A stretch of DNA of 35,286 bases from CAYRAV01 sp964422365 (GTDB taxonomy: Bacteria; Bacillota; Clostridia; Lachnospirales; Lachnospiraceae): positions 1-35,286 of the forward strand of contig CAYRAV010000029.1 in NCBI GenBank assembly GCA_964422365.1, given 5' to 3'. The first letter of the stretch is position 1. Each line of letters begins with the position of its first letter. Shown here in pieces: positions 26,837 to 35,055 of the stretch. Made by a program: the position numbers and the translations under genes. The notes below the pieces were generated by a model. It saw only the letters and a program-made list of their open reading frames with translations, was not told the DNA's origin and did not search any database.

Positions 26837-27094
26837 CTACTTAGTTTTCGTTGTTGAAATCTTAGTAGCTCTACTCACATTTTCCTCTGGTCTTTCCGGC
26901 AGAATTTCCACTACTTCCTCAATCCTGCAGTCCAGAGCAAGGCATATTTTCTCCACAACAGACATATTCACATTTTCTCCGTTTGCCATCTTGCCAAGTG
27001 TACTATAGGCAACTCCTGACATCCGCACGATATCCCCTCTTTTGATATCCCTGTCAATCATCAGTTTAAATAATGGTTTATAAGATACTGCCAT
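26837..27094 (-). CDS. XRE-family transcription regulator
   Basis: 85 residues, ATG start behind GTGAGG. It is one helix-turn-helix domain of the Cro/cI type: YKPLFKLMIDRDIKRGDIVR for helices one and two, then SGVAYSTLGKMANGENVNMS for the turn and recognition helix, then VEKICLALDCRIEEVVEI. The short tail is basic. Small XRE genes at the head of restriction operons often act as control proteins that delay nuclease synthesis or repress the operon. A TTGACA-like -35 box lies on the minus strand at 27135-27140, but the -10 match at the right distance is poor. Confidence 0.88.
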   Translation of the reverse strand: MAVSYKPLFKLMIDRDIKRGDIVRMSGVAYSTLGKMANGENVNMSVVEKICLALDCRIEEVVEILPERPEENVSRATKISTTKTK

Positions 27095-27293
27095 ATCAAG
27101 ACCTCACATTTATAGATTAAAATATTATTATCATTGTCAAACAAGGTTAGTATAACACATATGCTGAATGATTGCACGAAATATTTTGAGTTCTCGTTAA
27201 TGTGATTTTTGTCCGTCAGACCAGAGATTTGCCTACAACTTCTTTCAGATTCCACCTCACGATGGACACCCTTGTTGTTCAGCTATATCAAAT

Positions 27294-27612
27294 TTACAGA
27301 GATTTTTTCAAACTCTCGATTTCTCCCCTTATAACATAATCTTGATAAATTCTATCTATAAATTTTCTTTCTTCACAATTATATTGTATCAAACACTCTA
27401 TAGAATCTTTAAAAATTTCATCATTTACAAGTAATATGGGTTCTGGAAAATAATTAATTCCTTCTTTTTCATATGCTTTTCTTGAAACATATGCGATGGC
27501 ATTTTTTTATTAAATCATAATAGATGCTTCCCTCCATATAACTCATAGCTCTTTTTGCGATAGAAACTAAAAATTGCATTTTCTGATTATTTGACAACAA
27601 ATTAATATTCAC
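27294..27612 (-). pseudogene. Frameshifted small gene of the toxin/immunity debris
   Basis: A frame starts at GTG 27612 with AGGAG nine bases upstream (VNINLLSNNQKMQFLVSIAK) and breaks in an A7 run (27502-27508 as T7 on plus). If the run were A6, reading would continue as D-L-I-K-N-A-I-A-Y-V-S-R-K-A-Y-E-K-E-G-I-N-Y to a stop at 27294, about 105 residues in all. The second part (FPEPILLVNDEIFKDSIECL, then EERKFIDRIYQDY) is clearly protein-like. It lies just after the CdiI-like gene, so it may be a further immunity-type gene. Family unknown. Confidence 0.55.
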
Positions 27613-27652
27613 CCATATTTTCTCCTATTATTTACCAAACACTAATTAAATC

Positions 27653-28012
27653 TTATAAATACCTCTTTTTAATATTAATCAAATTATTCTTAATATCTTC
27701 ATTTTCACCATTTTCTTTTATATAAATCCTATATGCTAACTCCAAACATTTTATATACATTTGAAAGTCAATTTTTATATCCTTATCAATCATATAAAAT
27801 TCTACTCCATCATCAAAATATCCCTCTTCTTCCTCGCTTTCAAAAAGCGATGGCAAATTGCATCCTAATACTTCACTTCCATAACTCATATCTTGAGCTA
27901 ACGTATTTAATATTCCTTTAAAATCACTTCTTATCATCCAATCAAAAAAAGCAATAACTATAGCATATTTTTCTTTATCTTCGAAAAACAATTCTTCAAA
28001 TTTTTCTTTCAT
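27653..28012 (-). CDS. CdiI-like immunity protein
   Basis: 119 residues, acidic and AT-rich. The ATG has GGGAGG about eight bases upstream. Its arrangement, with a negatively charged centre (FESEEEEGYFDDGVEFYMID) followed by a helix around YIKCLELAYRIYIKENGE, resembles the ribonuclease-toxin immunity proteins of the CdiI_3 type, which neutralise the C-terminal nuclease of contact-dependent toxins. The 65-codon end of a larger protein lies directly upstream and may be what is left of the toxin. If so, this is an orphan immunity gene that could protect against related strains. The family call is by eye. Confidence 0.6.
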   Translation of the reverse strand: MKEKFEELFFEDKEKYAIVIAFFDWMIRSDFKGILNTLAQDMSYGSEVLGCNLPSLFESEEEEGYFDDGVEFYMIDKDIKIDFQMYIKCLELAYRIYIKENGENEDIKNNLINIKKRYL

Positions 28013-28023
28013 AACTTACCTCC

Positions 28024-28221
28024 CTAATAATCAAATTGCCATTCCATTACTGGATAAAACAAATCTAATTCATTAGTTACTGAATTAATCCATCCTTCAA
28101 ATTTCACCTCATTCTTTGAAATTCCATTCATATACATTTGTTTTCCAGGAGTTATATACACCTCTCTTGAATCAAATGCCTCTTTTGCCATAGACACTAT
28201 TTTATCAGTATTTAATTCAGA
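28024..28221 (-). pseudogene. Truncated C-terminal end of a possible polymorphic toxin
   Basis: Sixty-five codons without a start, bounded upstream by a TAA at 28222-28224. It reads SELNTDKIVSMAKEAFDSRE at the beginning and ends WINSVTNELDLFYPVMEW plus four residues. It ends 11 bases before the CdiI-like gene, the normal toxin-immunity order. The body of the toxin gene has been deleted. Confidence 0.5.
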
Positions 28222-28345
28222 TTAGACTTTATAGATGATTGTATATAAATAGATAGAACTATCATCTGTTATTGTCTATAAAATTTGGGGGTTTATCTAA
28301 ATTATTATTTCATGCGTTTCTCATGCAAAGTTTTTCATTTTTGGG

Positions 28346-28374
28346 TTGCATATTACAAGACAACCTTTTATAAT
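28346..28374 (+). promoter_or_regulatory. Promoter of the DUF5050 gene
   Basis: TTGCAT (28346-28351) and a perfect TATAAT (28369-28374) are 17 bases apart and lie 48 bases ahead of the ATG at 28422. The -35 box is weak. Confidence 0.55.
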
Positions 28375-28421
28375 ATTTAATATGTAAATTTACACAACAT
28401 TATAATAGGGAGGGATTTCTT

Positions 28422-29444
28422 ATGAAACCAAAAATCTTTACAGGAGTCCTTGTAATTCTTCTCTTAGGTGCAATTGCTTTCTTTCAGTGGGAAAAAAGAA
28501 CAGTCTACAATTCGCCTGACGCAATTGGCAATAGCTCCGGAAATATTTTAAATGGTGGTCTGTTTTGTGAATATGAAAATAAAATTTACTTTAGCAATTA
28601 TAAAGATGAAGGAAGTCTATATTCCATGGATTCAAATTGCAGTAATTTTAAAAAGATATCTTCAGATGCTGTCAGCCACATTAATGTTGCCGGAAAATAT
28701 ATTGTCTATTCAAGAAGAAACAATACAAAGAAAGGCAATTCTGGTAATTTCCTAAATTTTAACAGCATTGGTATTTACCGCGTGAACAAAAACGGAAAGA
28801 ATATCTCTCATTTATCTACTAATCCAAATGGTGTTTCTGTTCTTGCCGGCAATTATGTTTACTTTCAAAATTATGACGAAGCCACTGGTCTTCAGTTCTA
28901 TAAAGTAAACATTGATGGCAGTGGTGAAACAAGGCTTAGTACAGAAGAAACTATTCCAAATGCAATCTTTAATAATATTCTGTATTATGTTGGTACTAAT
29001 AGTGAGCATAACATCCACACTTTAGATTTAAATACAGATACTAGTGATATCCTTGTAGAAGGCAATTACAGCAATTTAATTATTAATAATGATTACCTAT
29101 ACTATACAGATCTTTCCCAAAAATACAGTATTGGGCGTATGGCTTTAGATGGTTCCAATCCTGAAAATCTTGTAAGCAAACGCTGTTTTACATACAATTT
29201 AAGTCTCGATGGACGCTACTTGTATTATCAGGTGGATGATCAAAAAAACAGTGACAAAAATGGTCTGTATCGTCTGGATTTAGAAACATCGACAGATATT
29301 CTTTTGAAAGAAGGAAATTATCATAATATTCATACTACAAGTAATTATGTATTTTTCTCCAATATAAAGGATGATACTTGGTTTATGCTTCCTACAACCA
29401 ATGATACTGCCATTATTGAATTTACCCCGGCTTATGATAATTAG
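28422..29444 (+). CDS. DUF5050 membrane-anchored beta-propeller-like protein
   Basis: 340 residues, ATG with AGGGAGGG upstream; the only confident plus-strand gene. An N-terminal membrane helix (IFTGVLVILLLGAIAFFQW, 5-23) is followed by an outside domain of repeated short strands. Repeats take the form 'G-x-(Y/I)-(V/I/L)-Y-(F/Y)-x-(N/D)' with K-V-N-x-D-G-S-G/L-D-L-N-T-D units, as in GNYVYFQNYD, NILYYVGTN, NDYLYYTDLS and GRYLYYQVDD. This is the DUF5050 pattern, a likely six- to seven-bladed propeller related to low-density-lipoprotein receptor YWTD repeats. Function unknown; such proteins may sense or bind ligands at the surface. It is monocistronic with its own promoter and terminator. Confidence 0.85.
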   Translation: MKPKIFTGVLVILLLGAIAFFQWEKRTVYNSPDAIGNSSGNILNGGLFCEYENKIYFSNYKDEGSLYSMDSNCSNFKKISSDAVSHINVAGKYIVYSRRNNTKKGNSGNFLNFNSIGIYRVNKNGKNISHLSTNPNGVSVLAGNYVYFQNYDEATGLQFYKVNIDGSGETRLSTEETIPNAIFNNILYYVGTNSEHNIHTLDLNTDTSDILVEGNYSNLIINNDYLYYTDLSQKYSIGRMALDGSNPENLVSKRCFTYNLSLDGRYLYYQVDDQKNSDKNGLYRLDLETSTDILLKEGNYHNIHTTSNYVFFSNIKDDTWFMLPTTNDTAIIEFTPAYDN

Positions 29445-29490
29445 GCTTTTCCTTTCCATATTTTATAGAAAAAAACAGGTCAGCCATGCT

Positions 29491-29506
29491 ATCCAAACAC
29501 ACTCTA
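29491..29506. repeat. End fragment of the dispersed repeat family
   Basis: ATCCAAACACACTCTA matches the right end of the MITE-like element. A second shared motif (29510-29545) follows directly. Confidence 0.45.
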
Positions 29507-29509
29507 GAA

Positions 29510-29545
29510 CGAAACACATCCGTTGCGGTATATCTGCATATGTAT
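29510..29545. repeat. Short intergenic repeat, copy 1
   Basis: The core AACACATC...TTGCGGTAT recurs at 33425-33459 with a few differences, both copies in gene-free DNA and in the same orientation. It may be another internal part of the dispersed element family. Confidence 0.45.
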
Positions 29546-29604
29546 ATTTTGCTAGAAAATAAAACGGGTAACATTTATTACTTAACTAAACTATTACTAA
29601 TAAA

Positions 29605-29643
29605 GCTGTCAAGTACAGATATTCTGTATTTGACAGCCTTTTT
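29605..29643 (+). terminator. Intrinsic terminator of the DUF5050 gene
   Basis: GCTGTCAAGTACAG and CTGTATTTGACAGC form a 14-bp stem with one mismatch around ATATT, followed by CTTTTTGT. It lies 160 bases after the stop of the only plus-strand gene. Confidence 0.8.
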
Positions 29644-29812
29644 GTATTTCCATATCTGCCATAAAACAATAGACAAAAAGGACAACTCTTTAAAATATAA
29701 AAACGATACTAACAAGCCAAATAGAACTGTAAGCATTTCCTCTTTGCTGAAGGCATAACAATCAGGCTTGTTGCTGACAGGAATAAAATAGAATATATGG
29801 ATTACTATAATG

Positions 29813-29831
29813 AATTTTCAAATACACTCTA
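29813..29831. repeat. End fragment of the dispersed repeat family
   Basis: AATTTTCAAATACACTCTA. On the minus strand it supplies the last codons (E-C-I) and TGA of the folB-folK gene. Confidence 0.6.
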
Positions 29832-30648
29832 ATTCTTTTAACAATTGCTCCATTGTTTTTTGTATGACAGGATGTACTTTTAGTGGTGCAATCTCCACCA
29901 TAGGCTCTAGTACAAATCTTCTTTTATGCATTTCCTTATGTGGAATAATCAAATCTTTAGAATGATAACATTTATCATCATACAATAAAATATCCAAATC
30001 TATGGTTCTTGGCCCCCAATGTACCACTCTTACTCTTTTCAACTGTTTTTCAATCTTTCCTATCAATATCAATACTTCTTCTGGATCATATAATGTTTTG
30101 ATTTCTAATGCACCATTTAGAAAATCATCTTGCTCCACCTTTCCCACTGGTGCTGTTACAATAAATTCTGACACCTTTGTAACATGGCAGTATCTGTCCT
30201 GCCTTAACAATGCAATGGCATTTTTCAGATTTTCTTCTTTATCGCCTAAGTTAGAACCAATACTAAGATAAACTGTATGCCATTTTCTCTTTACCTCAAC
30301 TGCCACTGTTTCTAAGGGCAGCAAAACTGGTGCCCATGGCTTCTTTATTTTTAATTTTACTTGTTTTAATTCCACTTGTTTACCTGTAAAGTGAACTAAT
30401 AACTCTTTTGATAAATTTTCCGCCACAGTCTCTAATAACCGATGGGTATTTTTCTGCATATATTCTGTAATAAACTGTGCCGCCTCTGCATAGTTTATGG
30501 AATATTGCAATTCATCACTTTTTCCTGCTTTTTGTATATTTATATACATTGTAACAGATATGATAAACTTTTGACCTAATATATTTTCTTCTTTTAATAC
30601 ACCATGATGTGCAAATACTTCTAAATTCTTTATTTTTATCTTATCCAA
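29818..30648 (-). CDS. folBK: Dihydroneopterin aldolase / HPPK fusion
   Basis: 276 residues from a TTG start with a GGGGGGAGG site just upstream. Residues 1-118 are FolB: LEVFAHHGVLKEENILGQKF at the start and the closing I-K-K-P-W-A-P segment; it makes 6-hydroxymethyl-7,8-dihydropterin from dihydroneopterin. Residues 122-276 are FolK: LSIGSNLGDKEENLKNAI, TAPVGKVEQDDFLNGALEI, and the WGPRTIDLDILLYDD loop with IPHKEMHKRRFVLEP; it adds pyrophosphate from ATP. Fusion of the two consecutive steps is common in Clostridia. It follows folP by 11 bases. The last three codons and stop lie in a dispersed repeat, which marks the operon end. Confidence 0.95.
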   Translation of the reverse strand: MDKIKIKNLEVFAHHGVLKEENILGQKFIISVTMYINIQKAGKSDELQYSINYAEAAQFITEYMQKNTHRLLETVAENLSKELLVHFTGKQVELKQVKLKIKKPWAPVLLPLETVAVEVKRKWHTVYLSIGSNLGDKEENLKNAIALLRQDRYCHVTKVSEFIVTAPVGKVEQDDFLNGALEIKTLYDPEEVLILIGKIEKQLKRVRVVHWGPRTIDLDILLYDDKCYHSKDLIIPHKEMHKRRFVLEPMVEIAPLKVHPVIQKTMEQLLKELECI

Positions 30649-30659
30649 AATCCTCCCCC

Positions 30660-31478
30660 CTATGACTGTAAGACCGCCTCTGCCATCTTAATTGCTCTTA
30701 CATTTCCCTTTACATTATGTACCCTGACAAACTGGCAGCCTTTCTGTACCGCCAGCACAGTAGTTGCAATCGTTCCCTCTTCACGCTCTGTAACGGGCAG
30801 ATCCAGAGTAAGGCCAACAACAGATTTTCTCGAAGTACCAAGGAGTACCGGCACATCAAACTGATATAAATCCTCTAGATATTTGATTACTTGCAGATTC
30901 ATTTCATATGTTTTTGCAAATCCCACTCCAGGATCTAAAATAATTTTGTTCTTATCTATTCCTGCATCTTTTGCAATTTCCATACATTCCTGCAAATCTG
31001 CTATTATATCTCTTCTAAAATCTTTATAATTCTGATTTTCCCGATTGTGCATCATGCATACTGCAACATCATATTTTTTTACAATCCCTGCCATTTCCCT
31101 GTCATATTTTAATCCCCAAATGTCATTGACCAGATCTGCACCAGCTAAAATTCCTGCTTCTGCAACTTTACTTTTATAAGTATCAATAGAAATTGGAACA
31201 TCAAACTTTTTTCTGAGAGCCTTAATCACTGGAACTACCCTTGCAATTTCTTCTTCATCAGATATCTGTGTATAATTAGGACGAGTAGATTCTCCACCCA
31301 CATCAATGATATCTGCTCCTTCTTCTATCATTTGTCTGGCATGTTCCACTGCTCTTTCCATTTGGTTATAGTTCCCACCATCTGAAAAAGAATCGGGTGT
31401 TACATTTAAAATTCCCATTACATAAGTATGCCGATTAAATTTAAACTCTCTATTTCCAATTTTCATTTTTCCTATCAT
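30660..31478 (-). CDS. folP: Dihydropteroate synthase
   Basis: 272 residues, ATG start behind GAGAGG. All family signatures are present: MGILNVTPDSFSDGG at 22-36, DVGGESTRPNY, the IDTYK strand, AGADLVNDIWG, CMMHNRE, DPGVGFAKT, LLGTSRKS and the final RVHNVKGN. It condenses hydroxymethyl-dihydropterin pyrophosphate with p-aminobenzoate and is the target of sulfonamides. It sits between the HD-domain gene and folBK in one direction. Confidence 0.96.
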   Translation of the reverse strand: MIGKMKIGNREFKFNRHTYVMGILNVTPDSFSDGGNYNQMERAVEHARQMIEEGADIIDVGGESTRPNYTQISDEEEIARVVPVIKALRKKFDVPISIDTYKSKVAEAGILAGADLVNDIWGLKYDREMAGIVKKYDVAVCMMHNRENQNYKDFRRDIIADLQECMEIAKDAGIDKNKIILDPGVGFAKTYEMNLQVIKYLEDLYQFDVPVLLGTSRKSVVGLTLDLPVTEREEGTIATTVLAVQKGCQFVRVHNVKGNVRAIKMAEAVLQS

Positions 31479-31557
31479 TATGTGTTCCTCTCTTTCTCAA
31501 TTGATTTATACTATGGTATGTCATATCATTCATACCTAATTTTTCAATGCGAAGTTC

Positions 31558-31576
31558 AATCTTCAAACACATTCTA
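31558..31576. repeat. End fragment of the dispersed repeat family
   Basis: AATCTTCAAACACATTCTA, in the gap between the HD-domain gene and folP. Upstream bases (ATTCATACCTAATTT) also match DNA near 33405. Confidence 0.5.
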
Positions 31577-31607
31577 GATAAGTAATCTTTTGCCAGAACA
31601 CTCTGCA

Positions 31608-32126
31608 TTATATCTCTAACCTATCATTTTTCTTATCTGCTGGCCAATAACAGGTATCCGAACTTTCACACAAAAAACAATTTCTAGCTCTTTTATCTGC
31701 TTCACAAATTAAATTTGATAATTTAGATTGCTTTTTTGTTTCTTTATCACGATGGGAACGGATGGCACATAAAATCTCTTTTATTTCGTTTTCTGTAAAT
31801 CCACATTCTGGTAAAATACTCTCTGCTAATGAAACACTTGCCTTTTCATGATCTTGTTTTGTTTCATACTGTATGCCTCGTCCAATATCATGTAACAGAG
31901 CAGCAGCATAGATTAATTCTTTTTCTATACTGCTATTTTGTTCTAATGCTGCAATATATGCTATTCTTGCCACTTCTAATTGATGCTCCACACCATGCTT
32001 GCAGTAAATTCTGTTTCTTTCATAATAATTGATTTTTTTCATTTCCTGCTGATATATCTTATGCTTAAAAATACTGTTTACTCTTTCCAAGAAAGTTCTT
32101 TCCTTTCTTTTATTCTGTAGTATCAA
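31608..32126 (-). CDS. HD-domain phosphohydrolase with a C-terminal Cys cluster
   Basis: 172 residues from a TTG start with GAGGAAAG upstream; it overlaps the end of the DUF1002 gene by 17 bases. HD motifs: H44/H48 in KHGVEHQLEVA, H79-D80 in LLHDIGR, H93 in DHEKAS, H125 in RSHRD, and D144 in CEADKRAR. The end has Cys141, then a C-x2-C-x5-C cluster (Cys150, 153, 159) that may bind a metal. HD proteins are metal-dependent phosphatases or phosphodiesterases. Its fixed place in a folate operon that lacks a Nudix pyrophosphatase suggests it dephosphorylates dihydroneopterin triphosphate; archaeal MptB shows that HD enzymes can act on such pterins. That role is inference. Confidence 0.85.
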   Translation of the reverse strand: MILQNKRKERTFLERVNSIFKHKIYQQEMKKINYYERNRIYCKHGVEHQLEVARIAYIAALEQNSSIEKELIYAAALLHDIGRGIQYETKQDHEKASVSLAESILPECGFTENEIKEILCAIRSHRDKETKKQSKLSNLICEADKRARNCFLCESSDTCYWPADKKNDRLEI

Positions 32127-33336
32127 TACTTTCCTCTGTTTCTTCTGCTCCTAATACATTATCATTTGAGGAAGGCTTTTCTATCTGTTCCTCTGGTGTT
32201 TCTGTCAGAACCACTTCTGGTTTTTCAGTTTCCTCCGGCTTTTTAGTTTCTTCTGCCTGCTCTTCATCCTTATTATCTGCATTATCCTTTTCTTTAACAG
32301 GGTCATCTGTTTTTTTATCTTCCTCTTTTTTACTTTCATCAGAAGTATCTCCACCTAATACCTCATCATTGACATTATTTAAGATACTATCCGGCTCTAT
32401 TTCTGGTACTTCTTTATTTCCACCAAACAATCCTTTAAAGAAATTTGCGATTGCTTTAAAAATGCTGACAAAGAAATTTCCAATCTTATCTAAAATTCCT
32501 TCTTTATCCTTTGCAATTTTATCTTTCAAACTTTTTGATACAGTGCCTAACTCCTCTACAATTTTATCCTGTAAATGATCCATTGTACCTTCTATTGCAC
32601 TATAGTCATAATCTTCTCCACCAATTTTACTCATTAATGCAGTAACTTGATTTGCATTTTCTTCTGGAATGGTAACATCATAATACTCAGAAACCTCATT
32701 TAAAATTTCCTTAATTTTATTCTCATCTATCTCTTTACTTTCAATTACCTGACTTTTGATTTCGTTCATAACAGCTGCCGCTTCATCTTTACCAATTTCA
32801 TCAGCCAACTGTCCTGTTTCATAAAGTTCCTCCATTGCCAGCTCTTTCTTTTCTTCATCTAATGTTTCATCTGTTACACTTTCATATGATTTAATAATGC
32901 CTGTCAATGCACCGGTACCCGAAACTTTAATTGGAGATGCTGCTACCACATCACAACTTTTGATACCTGCCGTAACGAGCGTATTCGCAATCATGCTTGT
33001 AGATACCCATGTAAGATTAGCTGTCTTTACATTGATTACATCTGCATCTGTAGGCATAATATAAGAGCAGCTATATGTACGTGTTCCAATCTCTGCTGCT
33101 GTGGCAATCCCCTCTAAATATTCCCGTTCCTCTTTGTTATTTACCTCAATTACATAAACTTCATCTTCAGACACACCAAAATATTCAAACATTTTTTTCT
33201 TCTGGTCCTCTGTCAAATCTGCTCCTAAAGTTACCACTTCTGAACTATCTGCAAATACAGTCGTCCCAGTTCCTGAAAATGTTAGTATTGCCGCAAGAAT
33301 TGTTGCTGTTGCTCTCTTCCAAATCTTTTTTTTCAT
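32110..33336 (-). CDS. DUF1002 exported protein
   Basis: 408 residues, ATG start behind GAGGAG. A signal peptide (1-29, KRATATILAAILTFSGTGTT, cleaved after VFA) is followed by DUF1002 (about 34-260): LGADLTEDQKKKMFEYFGV, EVNNKEEREYL, TANLTWVSTSMIANTLVTAG, VSGTGALTGI. Residues 282-304 are an amphipathic aromatic helix (GNFFVSIFKAIANFFKGLFG) that may attach to the membrane. The last 100 residues are acidic, rich in Glu, Lys, Thr and Pro, like a wall-spanning spacer. The function of DUF1002 is unknown. It lies between folC and the HD-domain gene and overlaps the latter, so it is co-transcribed with folate genes. Confidence 0.88.
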   Translation of the reverse strand: MKKKIWKRATATILAAILTFSGTGTTVFADSSEVVTLGADLTEDQKKKMFEYFGVSEDEVYVIEVNNKEEREYLEGIATAAEIGTRTYSCSYIMPTDADVINVKTANLTWVSTSMIANTLVTAGIKSCDVVAASPIKVSGTGALTGIIKSYESVTDETLDEEKKELAMEELYETGQLADEIGKDEAAAVMNEIKSQVIESKEIDENKIKEILNEVSEYYDVTIPEENANQVTALMSKIGGEDYDYSAIEGTMDHLQDKIVEELGTVSKSLKDKIAKDKEGILDKIGNFFVSIFKAIANFFKGLFGGNKEVPEIEPDSILNNVNDEVLGGDTSDESKKEEDKKTDDPVKEKDNADNKDEEQAEETKKPEETEKPEVVLTETPEEQIEKPSSNDNVLGAEETEESIDTTE

Positions 33337-33424
33337 TAATAAAATCTCCTCTTTTCTAAATTTTTCTATAATTATCCAAATTTTCGTAATAGTTCAGCAT
33401 GCCATTCATACCTTATTTCCAGTG

Positions 33425-33459
33425 CAAAACACATCTATTGCGGTATGCCGAATGGGTAT
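33425..33459. repeat. Short intergenic repeat, copy 2
   Basis: AAAACACATCTATTGCGGTA and following bases match 29510-29545 with scattered differences. Confidence 0.45.
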
Positions 33460-33517
33460 CATTCCCCAGAATGTACTACTATTATTATCCCCAAATTTAC
33501 AGCTTGGCTGGGAATAC

Positions 33518-33539
33518 AATAGAAAGCAGCCTTTCTATT
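33518..33539 (-). terminator. Perfect 9-bp hairpin downstream of folC
   Basis: AATAGAAAG and CTTTCTATT pair around a CAGC loop. It is 135 bases beyond the folC stop in transcription order. No T tract follows, so termination is only possible, not shown. Confidence 0.35.
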
Positions 33540-33673
33540 ATCAAGAATTATTCATGCAGGGCATCTGCCTGTGGATAATTACAAAATATCTACTACATCA
33601 TACTACGTTTTGCATTTCCAGTCTATACTTTTTAAATATTTTTATGCTATCTTTACATTTTTACTTACCCTTT

Positions 33674-35023
33674 CTACCTTTTTATCCTTTCTGTAAATGC
33701 ATAAACCTCCTTTATAAAGGATAAAGAACCAAATGTAATAATTGGTATCTTACATTTTGATAATTCATAAGCTTTTTCCAGTCCTTCTTCAATCGTTTTT
33801 CCATCTATGACATTCGTACAATATGTTTCCGCACATTCTGCCAGCTGCTCTGATGGCAATGCTCTCACATTATTAGGTGTAATAGTGATAATAACCTCCG
33901 CATAAGGTGCTGTTACTTTCAATACCTTATTATATTCTTTGTCTGCAAACATACCAACTACAAAAATGCATTTTTTCTTATGCAGATATAACTCTAAAGA
34001 TTTTGCCAAAGATTTCGCTGCTCCCTCATTATGTGCACCATCTGCTATAATTAGTGGTCTTTTAGAAATAACTGAAAATCTCCCTCTCCATTTTGTCATT
34101 TCCAAACCTTTATAAATGTGTGCCTTCTCAATTTTACTTTTCAATTTTCCGCTTTTATTCAGACAGTTTACTACCTCAATTGCAAGAACAGCGTTTTTTA
34201 CCTGATTCTCTCCTAACAGGTTTAGTTTTAGATTTTCATTGTTTTTATAAGAAAAAACAATCCCTTGTAAAGAATGTTCTTCTGATTTTATTTCTTTAAA
34301 ATCTGCCCAAGCCACTATTACATTTTTTTCTTTTGCTGTCATTTGAATAATACTGGCAATCCTCTTTCCTCTTTCTGCTTCTTCTATTCTATCGTTTTCA
34401 TAATCATAGCAGACCGCCAGTCCATTGTTCTTCAATATAGCAGCTTTTTCTTTTGTGATTGTTTCTATATCATTGCCCAAAAACTGCATATGATCCATAC
34501 TGATAGAGGTAACTACACTGCATAAACTCTGATCTATCACATTAGTAGCATCCAATGCTCCCCCCATACCTACCTCTAATACCACCACACTGCACTGTTG
34601 TTCCAGAAAATATAGAAAAGACATCGCTGTCTCTATCTCAAATGTAGTAGGATGCTGCAGTCCATTTTCCAGCATCTCTTTGATAGCAGCACTGATTCTC
34701 TCCATCTGCCTTGCAACTGCTTCTTCTTCTATATACTCTGTTATAATCGTTTCCTGTCTTTGTTTCATAATTTGAATACATTCTCTATATTCAAAAACAA
34801 CCGGTGAACTATATCTTCCAATCTTATATCCTGCCACTGCTAGTATAGAACTAATATAGGCAGCTGTAGAACCCTTTCCATTCGTTCCTCCAATATGAAT
34901 AATCTGCAGTTGATTTTGTGGATTTCCCAATTTTTCTAATAATGTTCTGATATTATTCAAACCCAATACACTTCCATATTGTTTTGAATCCTCGATGATA
35001 TTCATTGCCTCCTGATATGTCAT
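33674..35023 (-). CDS. folC: Folylpolyglutamate / dihydrofolate synthase
   Basis: 449 residues, ATG start. Mur-ligase family signatures: the P-loop HIGGTNGKGSTAAYI (44-57), SSPVVFEYRECIQI after it, VLEVGMGGALDATNV near 150, TSISMDHMQFLGN near 168, and the C-terminal domain with ADGAHNEGAAKSL. It adds glutamate to dihydropteroate and later to folates using ATP. The length is typical. It is the first gene of the folate run; the DUF1002 gene follows after 337 bases, so the two may have separate promoters. Confidence 0.95.
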   Translation of the reverse strand: MTYQEAMNIIEDSKQYGSVLGLNNIRTLLEKLGNPQNQLQIIHIGGTNGKGSTAAYISSILAVAGYKIGRYSSPVVFEYRECIQIMKQRQETIITEYIEEEAVARQMERISAAIKEMLENGLQHPTTFEIETAMSFLYFLEQQCSVVVLEVGMGGALDATNVIDQSLCSVVTSISMDHMQFLGNDIETITKEKAAILKNNGLAVCYDYENDRIEEAERGKRIASIIQMTAKEKNVIVAWADFKEIKSEEHSLQGIVFSYKNNENLKLNLLGENQVKNAVLAIEVVNCLNKSGKLKSKIEKAHIYKGLEMTKWRGRFSVISKRPLIIADGAHNEGAAKSLAKSLELYLHKKKCIFVVGMFADKEYNKVLKVTAPYAEVIITITPNNVRALPSEQLAECAETYCTNVIDGKTIEEGLEKAYELSKCKIPIITFGSLSFIKEVYAFTERIKR

Positions 35024-35055
35024 ATTATCTACATTCCTTTCATAGAAATAGTTGC

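Larger units (their letters stand above)
33337..33673. other. Gene-free gap between folC and the DUF1002 gene
   Basis: No gene is seen. It contains the second copy of a short repeat (33425-33459) and a perfect hairpin (33518-33539). A T-rich stretch near 33660 precedes the folC stop. A promoter for the DUF1002 gene probably lies in 33340-33400 but no clear boxes were found. Confidence 0.6.

Noticed and set aside
27061..27255. 64-codon minus-strand frame overlapping the XRE start
   Set aside because: It covers the promoter region of the XRE gene, has no binding site and reads like translated AT-rich non-coding DNA.
33422..33724. Plus-strand 100-codon frame in the folC-DUF1002 gap
   Set aside because: It runs into the folC gene on the other strand, has no binding site and is low-complexity aromatic/leucine sequence from T-rich DNA.
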